From: Francisella uliginis
Lineage (GTDB): Bacteria; Pseudomonadota; Gammaproteobacteria; Francisellales; Francisellaceae
Direction of reading: 5' to 3'
Assembly (NCBI RefSeq): GCF_001895265.1
Contig: NZ_CP016796.1
Location: 310,001 to 374,000, forward strand
DNA: 64,000 nt
Shown here: in pieces, positions 8,395-18,642 of the stretch
Numbering within the stretch: position 1 is the first letter of the stretch
How the letters are laid out: each line of letters starts with the position of its first letter
Translations under genes and position numbers: made by a program
The notes under the pieces: model-generated
Seen by the model: only the letters and a program-made list of their open reading frames with translations
Told to the model about the DNA's origin: nothing
The model's database searches: none

Positions 8395-10362
8395 TTAATA
8401 GTATTTGCTATATGAATTTGAGAACTCTAAATAGTTTATTATCTGAGTATCATAAGGATTAAGTTTTAATCCTAAATAGTCAACCTCATGACTATTGTGG
8501 TTTAAAATAATAGCTATTTTGGAATCACCATCTCCTTTTATAATAACCTCAACATCATCTGGAGATTGAAAGCTATTAATATTATGCTTTTTAGTCGTGT
8601 CTAGCACTAAGTCATTCCAAAAAGAGCTATCATCAATACCTGTACCAATATAGTAAACTGATCCTTTACCGAGATTATTTCTTACAGCTGCACTATAGTT
8701 TTTAAATTCATCAGCATAATCACATAATGATTGACTAGATCCTTTAATTGTAAGCATATCGCGCCATACAGTGGCAGTTAGATCTTTATTTTGATATTTG
8801 ATTTTACAATTTGTCCCTATAGGGAGAGGCTCAAAATAGTCTGCTTTTACACCAGCAAGTTCATGAATAGGATTATCAACACCAAAGCGAATCTCATTGT
8901 GATATTCTTTAAGACCTGCTCTAAATGTAGCTATAATAGTACCACCATTTTCAATAAAAGCTTTGATTCTAGCAATATTCTTATCTGTGATTAACATAGA
9001 TACTGGAAGTAAGAGTATTGAATATTTACTAAAATCATGGCGAACATCTAGTACATCAACATTAATGTTATTATCAAAGAAAGGTTTATAAAGTCTAGTG
9101 TGCTCATGCTGAATATCAAAAGCAGTTGATTGCTGTTGGATACGCCAGCTATAGATATTATCCATAGAATATAAAAGAGCTACTCTTGATTGTGTTGGAG
9201 TTTGTATTGCCTTTTGATTTTGTTTAGCTAATTTAATGATATCTAGCATTTCATCATAGCGATGATTATATTTGTTATCATGATCTAAGACACCATAACA
9301 GAATTGCTCAGCACCTTTTGTTGCTGTACGCCATCTAAAATAGATTAGATTATCACATCCTCTAGCCATTGCCTGAAAAGACCATAACTTAGCATGGCCT
9401 GGTCGAGGTACAAATCCCATTATATTGTGAGCTTGAGCTCCTATCAGTTGCTCAGTAATCCAATAGTTCTCTTTTTTAAAGCCTCGAGTTTGATCTAACT
9501 TCATTGCTGTTTTATAAGCATCTACTGGGACCTGTTGACCACCCCAAACGGGGTAGTTATTTAGTGCTACAAGATCTATTTGCTCAGCTAGATCTGTATG
9601 ATCTTGAGCCTTAGAGAAATAATCCCCAGTAAAGTTATGTAAAGTTTGTTGGTCTGGAGCTATGTCTTTGATAACTTTAGCTTGTCTTGCTAAAAAGTTG
9701 GTAGTTGTTTGTGCTCTAAAACGGTTAAAATATAACATCATTCCAGGGTTTGGTGCAGGAATAGTTGGGCGAGGTATATTTATCTCATCAAAATCATTAT
9801 ATGTTTGTGACCAAAAAACTGAGCCAATAGCATCATTAAATAAGTCGATGTTATTATCAAACTGCTGTTTTAGATAGTCTCTAAACTCTAACTCGCATTG
9901 ATCACAGTAGCACATATCACTAGTTTCATGACCTAGTTCATTATCTATATGCCAAAGTAATAAAGCAGGATGTTGATGATATGCCTCTACCATTTTCTGA
10001 GTAATACGTTCAGCATACTTGTTGTATGTTGGTGAGTTTAGACAAGCCTGCCTTCTACCACCAAAATGTCTTTGTAAGCCATTTTTGTCTATTGAGAATA
10101 TCTTTGGATCTTTTTTGTATAACCAAGCAGGAGCTGTAGCTGTTGGTGTACCAAGCATTACTTTGAGATTTAGCTTATGTGCTTTATCTAATATTGTCTT
10201 AAAAAAACTAAAATCAAATTGACCTTCTTGAGGTTCCATTAGATGCCAAGCAAATTCTGCAATTCTAATACAATTAAGTTCTGAGTTTGCAATACGTTGA
10301 AGATCCTTATCAATAAGTGAATGATCCCATTGCTCTGGGTAGTAATCGACACCAAAATACAT
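8395..10362 (-). CDS. Beta-galactosidase, glycoside hydrolase family 42
   Basis: A 655-residue GH42 enzyme. The start FGVDYYPEQW is the family hallmark. The acid/base Glu is in WHIDNELG (about residue 142) and the nucleophile Glu in NYWITEQLIG (about 305). Cys-rich YCDQCELEF may hold the structural zinc site seen in many GH42 proteins. The TIM-barrel is followed by a trimerisation domain (about 390-590) and a small beta domain. No signal peptide is present, so it acts in the cytoplasm on an imported galactoside. It is first in an operon with the MFS transporter. Confidence 0.93.
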   Translation of the reverse strand: MYFGVDYYPEQWDHSLIDKDLQRIANSELNCIRIAEFAWHLMEPQEGQFDFSFFKTILDKAHKLNLKVMLGTPTATAPAWLYKKDPKIFSIDKNGLQRHFGGRRQACLNSPTYNKYAERITQKMVEAYHQHPALLLWHIDNELGHETSDMCYCDQCELEFRDYLKQQFDNNIDLFNDAIGSVFWSQTYNDFDEINIPRPTIPAPNPGMMLYFNRFRAQTTTNFLARQAKVIKDIAPDQQTLHNFTGDYFSKAQDHTDLAEQIDLVALNNYPVWGGQQVPVDAYKTAMKLDQTRGFKKENYWITEQLIGAQAHNIMGFVPRPGHAKLWSFQAMARGCDNLIYFRWRTATKGAEQFCYGVLDHDNKYNHRYDEMLDIIKLAKQNQKAIQTPTQSRVALLYSMDNIYSWRIQQQSTAFDIQHEHTRLYKPFFDNNINVDVLDVRHDFSKYSILLLPVSMLITDKNIARIKAFIENGGTIIATFRAGLKEYHNEIRFGVDNPIHELAGVKADYFEPLPIGTNCKIKYQNKDLTATVWRDMLTIKGSSQSLCDYADEFKNYSAAVRNNLGKGSVYYIGTGIDDSSFWNDLVLDTTKKHNINSFQSPDDVEVIIKGDGDSKIAIILNHNSHEVDYLGLKLNPYDTQIINYLEFSNSYSKYY

Positions 10363-10688
10363 AGTTAAAGAAGTGTGAAATAAAGGTTAAATTTAATTAT
10401 ATGGTTACTTTGCTTAATCATCAACTAAAAAAAATGTCTAAAAATTAACTCTTTGTTGTTTGTTTTTTTTGGTTAAACACCTTGTAAGCAAAGGGTTATA
10501 TTTTGAGGTTTTTTGTATCTTTTAAAACAGTTGAGGTTTATGATGCTGATACTAATCAGTTAGTTTATTCTAGAATAGCTTAAGATAATCGATATATGTA
10601 CGATGGTTTTTAAAGAATGTATATTTTTAAGAGTTAAAAAAAGAATTTTTGTTGATATACTAGGTATTATTTTTTAGGAAAAATATAA
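10363..10688. other. Intergenic region, 326 bp
   Basis: Divergent intergenic space between the GH42 gene and a small lipoprotein gene. It is very AT-rich with several T-runs. A 27-codon open stretch (about 10503-10583, plus strand, ending in TAA) could be a gene remnant, but it has no support. No clear promoter or terminator is called. Confidence 0.4.
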
Positions 10689-10823
10689 ATGAAAAAGAAG
10701 TTTGTATCTTTGGTATTGTTGTGTTCATTAACTTTATCTCTAAATAGTTGTTTTTGGTTGGCTGTCGGAGGTGTTGCTGCTGCAGGGGGTGCTGCTGGAG
10801 CATATATGGTTGATAAGAAGTAA
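10689..10823 (+). CDS. Small glycine-zipper lipoprotein
   Basis: A 44-residue protein: MKKKF start, hydrophobic signal, lipobox LSLNSC with Cys at residue 21. The mature part is 24 residues with a Gly/Ala zipper (GGVAAAGGAAGAY) ending VDKK. An AGGA-like site lies about nine bases upstream of the ATG. It is probably a small membrane-anchored lipoprotein. Function is unknown. The stop lies eight bases from the end of convergent lolA. Confidence 0.6.
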   Translation: MKKKFVSLVLLCSLTLSLNSCFWLAVGGVAAAGGAAGAYMVDKK

Positions 10824-10831
10824 AGAGTTTT

Positions 10832-11443
10832 TTATGATTTTGTCTCATCAATTACATCAGTATCTTTAGGTGCTTTAAAGTTAAAAGTCGAGTTATCAAG
10901 AGAAACATTATCTTTTACATCAGAGAATTTAATCTGTGTAAATTGATTTAGTGAAGTTGAAATCTCTAGTGATTTAAGTTTATTTTCACTATCAAACTTA
11001 ATTACGATACTATTTATCATTTCATCATTTTTAGGCTTAAGAATATAACTATTGTTACTTTTTTCTTTTACAGTAAATAACTTATCAATATTATCTGTGT
11101 TTTTTGATAAAAGTATGAGATATGGGTATTGAGCAATATTGTTTGAGACTTTTTTAATTATAAGCTGTTCAAGATCACCATCATAAATCCAAAGTTTTTT
11201 GCCGTTAGAGACAATTTCTTGGTTATTTGGAGAGATTGTGACCCATTTAAAAAATTGAGGCTTTTTAAGGCTCATTTTACCTTTAGTATTCATATCATTT
11301 TGGCTATTAATAAGTCTTTGACTAAAGTTAGCAGTCATAGAGTCGATGCTTTTAATTTTTTCTACCAAGTCTCCCGCAGCATTAGCAAAACAGATATTTG
11401 CACTAATAAAAATTGTTATTAAAAGTAGGGTTATTTTTTTCAT
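10832..11443 (-). CDS. lolA: Outer-membrane lipoprotein carrier protein LolA
   Basis: A 203-residue periplasmic chaperone that takes lipoproteins from LolCDE to the outer membrane. Residues 1-20 are a signal peptide (cleavage near CFANA). The LolA pattern follows: [37 protein letters not shown]. The ATG follows the ftsK stop directly (TAAATG), so the two are translationally coupled. The ftsK-lolA order is common in gammaproteobacteria. Confidence 0.93.
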   Translation of the reverse strand: MKKITLLLITIFISANICFANAAGDLVEKIKSIDSMTANFSQRLINSQNDMNTKGKMSLKKPQFFKWVTISPNNQEIVSNGKKLWIYDGDLEQLIIKKVSNNIAQYPYLILLSKNTDNIDKLFTVKEKSNNSYILKPKNDEMINSIVIKFDSENKLKSLEISTSLNQFTQIKFSDVKDNVSLDNSTFNFKAPKDTDVIDETKS

Positions 11444-13852
11444 TTAAGATTCTCTTTTTACTAGCACGTCACGCATGCCATTTTGATTCATTTCTGAGAC
11501 TATACCATTTTCTTCCATTTCTTCCATAAGTCTTGCAGAACGGTTATAGCCAATTTTTAGTTTACGTTGGACTGCTGATATTGATGCTTTCTGTGTTTTA
11601 ATTACTATTTCAACAGCATCATTATATAGAGGGTCTTCGCTATTGTCTTCCCCTCCTGATGAACCATTTTCAGCTTCTTCAGTAGATTCGAGAATATCTT
11701 GGACATATTCTGGTTGGCCATATTCTTTCCATGATTCGACAACTCTATGGACTTCATTATCATCAACAAAAGCACCGTGAATACGCATAGGGGCGCCAAA
11801 GCCAGGTTTTAAATATAGCATATCACCTTGACCAAGTAGTTGTTCAGCACCTTGTTGATCAAGTATAGTTCTTGAGTCTATTCTAGATGATACCTGAAAA
11901 GACATTCTAGTAGGTATATTAGCCTTTATAAGTCCAGTTACAACATCAACGGAAGGTCTTTGTGTTGCAAGTATTATATGAATTCCCGCAGCACGAGCCT
12001 TTTGAGCAAGTCTTGCGATAAGCTCTTCAACTTTTTTACCAACTACCATAATCATATCAGCAAACTCATCTGCAACGACAACAATATAAGGCATTTTTGT
12101 AAGCGTTGGAGCTTCATGGGCACGCTCTGGATTCATCTTGATAAACATTGTATCTTTTAGAGGTTTACCAGCTTTTTCAGCTTGCTCAATTTTGTCATTT
12201 AACAATGCGATATTTCTAACACCAGCAGCTGACATAAGAGCATAGCGTCTTTCCATTTCTTTAACGCACCAGCGTAAAGAGTTAGCAGCCTCTGTCATAT
12301 CTGTAACAACAGGAGTTAAAAGGTGAGGAATGCCATCATAAATAGATAATTCAAGCATCTTAGGATCAATCATGATAAATTTTAGATCATCAGGAGTACA
12401 TTTATATAGCATACTAATTATCATAGAGTTAACACCGACAGATTTACCAGATCCGGTTGTACCAGCAACCAAAAGATGCGGCATTTTTGCAAGTTCAGCA
12501 AATGCAGGTTTTCCAGAAATATCAACACCAATTCCCATTAATGTTGCTGCTCGAGATTTTAAAAATTCTGGAGAAGATAAAACTTCTTTTATGCGTACCA
12601 TTTGTCTTGTTGGGTTTGGTAGTTCTAATCCAACGTAGGGTTTTCCAGGTATCACTTCTACAACTCTAACAGCTGTTGTTGAAAGAGCTCGAGCTAAATC
12701 TTGAGCTATATTTGTAAGTTTACTAACTTTTGTACCTCTAGCTAAATCTATCTCGTATCTTGTAATAACAGGACCGGGATATGCAGCTACAACTTTAGCA
12801 TTAATATTAAAGTCATTTAGAGTCTGTTCTAGCAGGGACGAAGTTTCATTAAGTTGCTCTTGAGATACTGCAACCTTTTTTGCTTCAGGTTCCATAAGAA
12901 GGTCAATAGATGGTAAGCAGTCTTTATTTAGGCTATTTGTTTTAGGTGATTGTGGTTTTGTTTTTTCAATAGCTTTTATTGGTTTTTTATTTTTTTTTTG
13001 TTCAGATTCTGTAAATGATAGCTCATCTTGAGATGGGTTATTATTAAAGTCTTTGAATGATAGTTCATCATTATCTTTTGATTTTTGTAACACTTCTTTA
13101 AAAGTGTCTTCACTAGGGGCTTCTTTTTTTTCATCCTTAAAAGGTATTGAAGTTGAAGTTTTGTCTTGAGCTAATGCTGATGTATTAGGTTTATTGTTAA
13201 AGTCATCAAAATCATTAAAGCTTGTAATGTCTTTATCATTCTTTTTAGATTTTGCAACATGGCTAACAGACTTACCAAATATTGAAAGAATCTTTTTGCC
13301 TAAGTGTAACCATGTCGTACCAGAATAAAGCGTTAAGCCAATAAATAGTGATACTAATAACCCAAATGATCCACCTACAGTACCAAAATATTTAATAAAA
13401 ATCTTTGCTGTTTCATAGCCTAAAATTCCTCCAGAACGTTGAGGCATCCAGTAATTAGCAAAGCTAAAATATAACTCAGCAATACCGCAACAAGATAGAA
13501 TAAAAAATACAATACCTATTGTTTTGACTGTAAACATTAGATAACTAAGGCTTTGTTCTTTTCTTTTAATTAGTAAAATTCTAATAAAATCTATAAAAAC
13601 AAATGGAATGACAAAACCAACTACTCCAAATATTGAGAGTATAAAGCTTGCAATATATGCTCCAACAGGACCTGCATAATTTTTTATAGTAGTTTCTGAA
13701 GAAACACTACTCCAGCCAGGATCATTTATATTAAAGCTAAATAATGCTATAAAAAGATATATTACAATTGCTGCTAAAATGACAACTAGTGTTATTTTTA
13801 GTCTGCCAATAGCATGAGTTTTGTTTGTGTTGTTCGTATTATTGTCTACCAT
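11444..13852 (-). CDS. ftsK: DNA translocase FtsK
   Basis: An 802-residue septum-anchored motor that pumps chromosome dimers and ends during division. About four transmembrane helices (residues 20-180) are followed by a charged low-complexity linker (about 200-320). The motor domain has Walker [11 protein letters not shown] (about 466) and Walker [11 protein letters not shown] (about 597). A C-terminal gamma winged helix (about 735-802, [19 protein letters not shown]) reads KOPS sites. It is shorter than E. coli FtsK (1329) because the linker is short. It is followed by lolA without a gap. Confidence 0.96.
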   Translation of the reverse strand: MVDNNTNNTNKTHAIGRLKITLVVILAAIVIYLFIALFSFNINDPGWSSVSSETTIKNYAGPVGAYIASFILSIFGVVGFVIPFVFIDFIRILLIKRKEQSLSYLMFTVKTIGIVFFILSCCGIAELYFSFANYWMPQRSGGILGYETAKIFIKYFGTVGGSFGLLVSLFIGLTLYSGTTWLHLGKKILSIFGKSVSHVAKSKKNDKDITSFNDFDDFNNKPNTSALAQDKTSTSIPFKDEKKEAPSEDTFKEVLQKSKDNDELSFKDFNNNPSQDELSFTESEQKKNKKPIKAIEKTKPQSPKTNSLNKDCLPSIDLLMEPEAKKVAVSQEQLNETSSLLEQTLNDFNINAKVVAAYPGPVITRYEIDLARGTKVSKLTNIAQDLARALSTTAVRVVEVIPGKPYVGLELPNPTRQMVRIKEVLSSPEFLKSRAATLMGIGVDISGKPAFAELAKMPHLLVAGTTGSGKSVGVNSMIISMLYKCTPDDLKFIMIDPKMLELSIYDGIPHLLTPVVTDMTEAANSLRWCVKEMERRYALMSAAGVRNIALLNDKIEQAEKAGKPLKDTMFIKMNPERAHEAPTLTKMPYIVVVADEFADMIMVVGKKVEELIARLAQKARAAGIHIILATQRPSVDVVTGLIKANIPTRMSFQVSSRIDSRTILDQQGAEQLLGQGDMLYLKPGFGAPMRIHGAFVDDNEVHRVVESWKEYGQPEYVQDILESTEEAENGSSGGEDNSEDPLYNDAVEIVIKTQKASISAVQRKLKIGYNRSARLMEEMEENGIVSEMNQNGMRDVLVKRES

Positions 13853-13977
13853 ATTAATTTACAAATGAAATATTAAACTTAATCATAAAACCAATTCGTA
13901 ATTCTAACAAAAAAAAGTTTAAAAATGTTAAACTTATAGTACTAATTTATTGAGTATAACTTAATTAAGGATAAATT

Positions 13978-14673
13978 TTGGCAAAATTTCATATAATAGT
14001 AGGCTTAGTTGTTTGCTTCTGTGCGTGGGTGTTTTTTTTAATATTTCCCCATTTAGATTTAACTTTAGCAAGTGATTTTTATAACCCTTCATATGGGTTT
14101 GCAGCGAGTGCTAGTCAAGGTATACTTGGTGCTCTACATAAATTTGCAATGGTCTTCCCTGTAATATTTTCGGTAATAGTTATTTTATTTTTGCTAGGAT
14201 CGTTATTTATAAAAGCTTTTAGAATAAAAAATAGAAAAGCTATATTTTTTGTGGCTGTGTGCTTATGGATAGGTCCAGGACTTGTTGTCAATGCTGTATT
14301 TAAGAATCATTGGGGTAGACCTAGACCATATATGGTACAACAGTTTGATGGAGATAAGGTTTTTCAACAACCATTTGTTATATCTAACCAATGCTCTACT
14401 AATTGCTCTTTCCCTTGTGGAGATGCATCTATGGGATTCTGGCTTTTTGCTTTAATGCCTTTAGCTGCGACACGTAAGAAAAAAGCCTTAGCTTTTGCAG
14501 CAGCGATACTAGCAGGTGGCGGCTTAGGCCTAATGAGAATGGCTCAAGGAGGACATTTTTTTAGTGATGTGATTTTCTGTGGAATATTTGTATACATATG
14601 TACCTGGATTATATACTGGGTGATGTATGAGAGGAATAAAAAGCCTCCTGAAATAGAAAATTATTCAGGTTAG
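13978..14673 (+). CDS. lpxF: PAP2-family phosphatase, LpxF-like lipid A 4'-phosphatase
   Basis: A 231-residue inner-membrane phosphatase with about six membrane segments. The PAP2 motifs are present: KNHWGRPRP, CSFPCGDASMG and RMAQGGHFFSD. The middle motif has GD where most PAP2 enzymes have GH. I recall this variant and the overall wording (LWIGPGLVVN, FWLFA) from Francisella LpxF, which removes the 4'-phosphate from lipid A and lowers TLR4 and polymyxin recognition. It starts at TTG with AAGGA about eight bases upstream; no ATG is available nearby. The nested IS begins 85 bp after the stop. Confidence 0.8.
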   Translation: MAKFHIIVGLVVCFCAWVFFLIFPHLDLTLASDFYNPSYGFAASASQGILGALHKFAMVFPVIFSVIVILFLLGSLFIKAFRIKNRKAIFFVAVCLWIGPGLVVNAVFKNHWGRPRPYMVQQFDGDKVFQQPFVISNQCSTNCSFPCGDASMGFWLFALMPLAATRKKKALAFAAAILAGGGLGLMRMAQGGHFFSDVIFCGIFVYICTWIIYWVMYERNKKPPEIENYSG

Positions 14674-15679
14674 ATTTTAACAATACATATATTTTCTAGA
14701 GTTTTGAGTCATTAAGGATTAAAGTAAATCTTTATCAAACTATTTTTATAACCATTTTCTCTGTACACGATGATTTTCATATTTTGAGTTCCTTATTTGT
14801 TTTATTGAGTACTCTTAAGCAAAGAGAAAAGTCTTTTACAGAGAAAGCTATCTTTTGAATTGCATTAATAATCATATCCAAACCATACCTAAAATAAGAG
14901 TTCTGCAACCTTCCATGCTTTTTTCTAGGAATAGGTTTTATTTTAGCATCTTTATACTCTCCAACCTTATGAGCCCATACAAAGGCTATAGATATCAAAG
15001 CTATTAACTTTGATATTTTATTAGTATCAGTCAAATGAGTATCTTCTAGATTAAATCCTCTGCCCTTAAAAGCTTGAAATAAATTTTCAATCTCCCACCT
15101 CATACCATAAATAGGTATCAGTCTCTTTATACTATTGGAATTACTAGCTACAATAAGTAGTTCACCAGTATGCGATCTAGTGCCAGATAGATAAACACTT
15201 TGGTTACAAATACTTCTTTGATCTCTAAGATCCTTATGCTCATGAACAGTTAAGTCATCAAATAGTGTTGAGACCTTAGCGCTGAAACCTCTAGTGTTAG
15301 TTGTCATAAGGTTGTTTTTGATTCTAACAACATAATCAATACTTTGAGATTCTAACCAACTTAACCAGTCTTGACCTATAAACTCTCTATCTCCTAATAT
15401 ACAACCAATACGTTGTTTACCAAATTTAGCAATAAACTTTTTGACTAAATCTATTCTAAATCCAGAATCAGAATTACCTCTATGATCTAATAAATCATAA
15501 TATAATGGTATTGCTATACCTTCATACACAGCTGATAGAACTAGAATATTTATATCTGTTTTTCCAAACTGCCAGTTTGTCCTATCAAGAATTAGATATA
15601 ATTTATCTTTAGTTGATAAAAGATGTTGTATACTGAATTGGGCTATATCATTAATATCAAACTCTACTTCCTTGAAGAA

Positions 15680-15900
15680 GTTTTGGATTGTATCTTATAA
15701 ACAGTGATTAATCTTGTATTCTATCATCCTTGATAAAATATAAGAAAGAGATGAGACTTTGACCTTGGATTGGTTATTGAAAACCGTGAGAATCAAAAAG
15801 CTCATCTCAATCACGACTTTAAAACGCGAACGGTAGAAAGGTCATCAAAGACCGAATGTACAATCCCGCGATTATGAGCCTAATAAAAAGGATACCAAAC
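15680..15900 (+). ncRNA. Candidate IS110 bridge RNA region, copy 2
   Basis: The roughly 220-base 5' non-coding part of the IS110-like element. It has a stem GAGATGAG/CTCATCTC enclosing about 40 bases, and a small hairpin GGTC/GACC near 15840. AACGGTAGA at 15829-15837 matches the right flank of the insertion site (ACGGTAGA, 16854-16861), preceded by the A that ends the left flank. This is what a target-binding guide of a bridge RNA would look like. The evidence is only positional and by this short match. Confidence 0.4.
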
Positions 15901-16845
15901 ATGACAGATAAAACAATAAAGTATTTAGGAATAGATATATCAAAAAAGTGGATAGATGTTTGCTATGGCGATAAAGGCAAAGTTAAGCGTATAGCCATGA
16001 AAAAGAGTAGCATCAACTCTTTCATAAAAAAGCATTTTGAAGAAAACGAAGCTGTTTTAGCAGTATTAGAAAGTACTGGAGGTTATGAAGTTCTGCCAGC
16101 AAAATGTTTAGAAAGCTTTGGCATAAAAGTCCACATAGCTCACCCTAACAAGGTGGTTTCATTTGCTAAAGCCATGGGATGTTTAGCAAAAACTGATGCT
16201 ATAGATGCAAAAGTACTAAAGGCTTATGGTGCGTTTATTAAAGACGATGATATACGAGGCTTACCTAGCGATCAAGATCTAGAGTTGAATGCACTAAGCT
16301 CTCGCCTAGGTCAGCTTAAAGAGACTCATCATCAAGAGGCTTGTCGTTTAGGTTTGGTTAAAGATAAAATCTTGAAATCATCGAGTGAAAGAATGCTTAA
16401 ATACCTGAAGAAAGAGATAGAGAAAATAGAGCAACACATGATGGCAATCATAAATGAAGATAAAGTACTAGCTAACAAGTTTGACATATTAACATCGATG
16501 CCTGGTATTGGTGCAAATACTGCCTGCTGTATTGTATGTGATTTACCTGAAATTGGCAGAATTAACAATAAAGAAATAGCTGCTTTAGTTGGTGTAGCAC
16601 CTATTACAAATCAGAGTGGTATGAAAAGCGGCTATTCTGCAATTAAGTATGGTCGCTCTAAAGTACGCAAAACATTGTATATGGCTGCATTAGTAGCTAC
16701 TAGGTTTAACTCTAGGATGAAGGATTTTTATAATCGTTTATTAGAAAATGGTAAAATCAAAAAGGTTGCTATAGTTGCTGTTATGAGAAAAATGCTTGTA
16801 ACTCTCAATGCTATGGTTAAGCAAAATATGCAATTTAGTGCTTGA
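15901..16845 (+). CDS. IS110-family transposase (DEDD recombinase)
   Basis: Identical in protein sequence to the copy at 548. It is a 314-residue recombinase with the DEDD domain (GIDIS, LESTGG, DAIDAK) and a C-terminal Transposase_20 part (MPGIGANTA, GVAPITNQSG). The start is at the ATG with AAGGA upstream; an alternative ATG is at 15856. Only eight bases separate the stop from the right end of the element. Confidence 0.93.
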   Translation: MTDKTIKYLGIDISKKWIDVCYGDKGKVKRIAMKKSSINSFIKKHFEENEAVLAVLESTGGYEVLPAKCLESFGIKVHIAHPNKVVSFAKAMGCLAKTDAIDAKVLKAYGAFIKDDDIRGLPSDQDLELNALSSRLGQLKETHHQEACRLGLVKDKILKSSSERMLKYLKKEIEKIEQHMMAIINEDKVLANKFDILTSMPGIGANTACCIVCDLPEIGRINNKEIAALVGVAPITNQSGMKSGYSAIKYGRSKVRKTLYMAALVATRFNSRMKDFYNRLLENGKIKKVAIVAVMRKMLVTLNAMVKQNMQFSA

Positions 16846-17136
16846 TTTTCAAGACGGTAGATTCTTCTATAGTTTGACTCTATCAGATTATTATTTTTAA
16901 AGTATCTAGCTATCTTCGATAGATTAACAGTTTGAGCTGATATTAGTCCAAGTAATAGATTGCTAAAGCAATCTATTCTTGACTTGTGCCAATCAAATAT
17001 TTTAGATAAACTTCCTGTTAGCTGATTAAGGTGCTTTTTCATCTGTTCCAAATAATGAATATATAAGGCTTTAGTCAGCTAACTCAACTTTTTTTGTCGT
17101 GTACAGAGAACCATTTTAAGAAATGCTAAATAGAAT

Positions 17137-17166
17137 TTGACAGGCTTTGAGTTCCTGTGCTAGGCT
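17137..17166 (+). promoter_or_regulatory. Sigma-70 promoter of the first lysine-riboswitch leader
   Basis: A -35 box TTGACA (17137-17142), an 18-base spacer and a -10 box TAGGCT (17161-17166). The second leader has the same boxes at the same spacing (TTGACA, 18, TAGACT), which supports the call. A small hairpin AGTAAG-TTTT-CTTACT follows in both leaders. Confidence 0.65.
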
Positions 17167-17196
17167 CCAAATTAGTAAGTTTTCTTACTAACGCAA

Positions 17197-17385
17197 TTTA
17201 AAGAAGAGGAGCATAATCTATAATGCTAATCTGAAAGCCATAACGCTTAGAGATGATTAGATTTTTAGAGATTGTGCCGAAAGAGTGTAGAAGTTATGAG
17301 CTATATTCTTGGGTCTGGTACTGAAAGGTAGCAGAACTGTCACGTTGAACTTAAACGTGGGGCGCTTCGGTCTAAGCATTAATTT
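17197..17385 (+). promoter_or_regulatory. Lysine riboswitch (L-box) 1
   Basis: Conserved L-box blocks appear in order: GAGGAGCAT, GAAAGCC, GTGCCGAAAG, GGGTCTGGTACTGAAAGG, GAACTGTCAC, then a CGTT...AACG helix and GCGCTTCGGTCT. The core is nearly identical to the second copy before lysC. Downstream, CCCATT (17404-17409) can pair with AATGGG, which contains the start codon at 17421. No U-tract terminator is seen, so control is probably at translation start. Lysine binding should lower expression. Confidence 0.88.
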
Positions 17386-17420
17386 TTGCAAAGTCTCAGC
17401 TCCCCATTATTGGTGAAAGA

Positions 17421-18613
17421 ATGGGAAAATCAATGACTATACAAATTAGTAATCGTGTAAAAAATATTAAACCTTCAGCAACAGTATTAATGTCTTCTAA
17501 AGTTCAAGAGCTTGTTGATAAAGGCGAGAAAATTCTCTCTCTAAGTGTAGGAGAACCAGGATTTAGCACGCCTGATATTATAAAAAAGCAGGTATTACAG
17601 CAATCCAAAATAATTATACTCAATATACAACTGTTGATGGTTATAGAGATTTAAGACAAGCGATAATAAAGCGGTACTATAGTGATTATGGAGTTGATTA
17701 TGAGCTTGATGAAGTTTGTGTCACAACTGGAGCTAAACACAGTCTTCATAATATATTTAATTGTATTATTAATGATGGTGATGAGATTATTTATATGGCT
17801 CCGTATTGGGCATCTTATCCAGATATGATTAAATTATCTGGAGGTGTTCCGGTTGTTTTAGAAACAAATATTGAAAATGGTTTTGAACCTGATATTGAGA
17901 AACTTGAAAGTTTAATAAGCTTAAGAACAAAAGCTATTTTGATAAATATTCCCAATAATCCTTCAGGAGCTATTTATTCAGAAGCTACAATGTCAGCTTT
18001 AGCTGATTTAATGAAAAAGTATCCTCATATTGTATTAATTAGTGATGAGATATATGATCAGATTTATTGGGATAGAGCCCCAACTCCTGTTACAAAAATT
18101 TCTCCGGAACTTAAAAACCGTGTCATAGTGGCTAGTGGAGTTTCTAAGAATTACGCAATGACAGGGTGGCGAGTTGGGCATATTCTAGCACCCTCAGCTT
18201 TTATTAATGCTATTAAGAAGTTTCAGTCTCAATCTCTATCATGTGCTTGTTCAATTTCACAAATTGCAGCGATAGAGGCACTAAAGTTAGAAAGATCTGA
18301 TATCGAGTATATGAATCAAGAATATTATAAGAATGTTTCTTTTGTTTTTAATGCTTTGAAAGATATTCCGAACGTTAAAGTTTTTATGCCTGACGGAGGT
18401 TTTTATATATTTTTAGATATAAGTGATGTTTTAGAAAGGATCCAACTTACAGATGAGAGCTTTTGTATAAATCTTTTAGAAGAAACCTTTGTAGGAGTTA
18501 TTCATGGTAGCGCCTTTGGTTTGGCAGGACATATTAGAATTAGTGCCGCAGCTGGGAGAGGAGTTTTAGAGGAGGCTATTAAGAGATTAAAGAATTTTAT
18601 ATTATCTCATTAA
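17421..18613 (+). pseudogene. Aspartate aminotransferase-like PLP enzyme, frameshifted (candidate DapC or AspC)
   Basis: A class I aminotransferase of about 396 residues if intact. The N-terminal part reads KILSLSVGEPGFSTPDI, then the frame breaks at a run of six A (17582-17587). With one more A it would continue as IKKAGITAIQNNYTQYT and TTVDGYRDLR into the rest of the protein. The downstream part shows NIPNNPSGA, SDEIYDQIYW and the PLP lysine in GVSKNYAMTGWRVG. The start is at the ATG 48 bases after the riboswitch, the same distance as lysC. Regulation by lysine suggests a lysine-pathway role, such as succinyl-DAP or aspartate transamination. A true mutation, slippage or a sequencing error are all possible. 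Confidence 0.85.
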
Positions 18614-18642
18614 TTTAATTTTATTAAAATGCTAAATAGAGT

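Larger units (their letters stand above)
15680..16853 (+). mobile_element. IS110-like insertion sequence, copy 2
   Basis: Same 1174-bp element as at 327. The host sequence at the join is CTTGAAGAA on the left and ACGGTAGA on the right. No target duplication is visible. Confidence 0.82.
14777..17042 (-). pseudogene. IS4-family DDE transposase interrupted by IS110-like insertion
   Basis: The N-terminal 63 codons are at 16854-17042 and the C-terminal 300 codons plus stop at 14777-15679. Joined, they give a 363-residue transposase. The DDE residues are visible in LDRTNWQFG, ILGDREFIG and YGMRWEIENLFQ (the last is the IS4 family YREK-like signature). The reading frame is preserved exactly if 15680-16853 is removed. 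An internal GTG at 15529 could start a truncated C-terminal protein that lacks the first Asp. Confidence 0.9.
14759..17108. mobile_element. Nested IS4-like element carrying an IS110-like IS, copy 2 (complete)
   Basis: A complete 2350-bp unit. The terminal repeats are CTCTGTACACGA at 14759-14770 and its perfect complement TCGTGTACAGAG at 17097-17108. A perfect 9-bp target duplication, AACCATTTT, sits at 14750-14758 and 17109-17117. Without the 1174-bp IS110-like insert, the IS4-like element would be 1176 bp. It inserted between lpxF and the first lysine-riboswitch leader, 19 bp before the -35 box. Confidence 0.95.

Noticed and set aside
10503-10583. A short open stretch upstream of the small lipoprotein
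   Set aside because: Only 27 codons, TTG start, no ribosome site or recognisable motif. It may be a remnant but cannot be supported.
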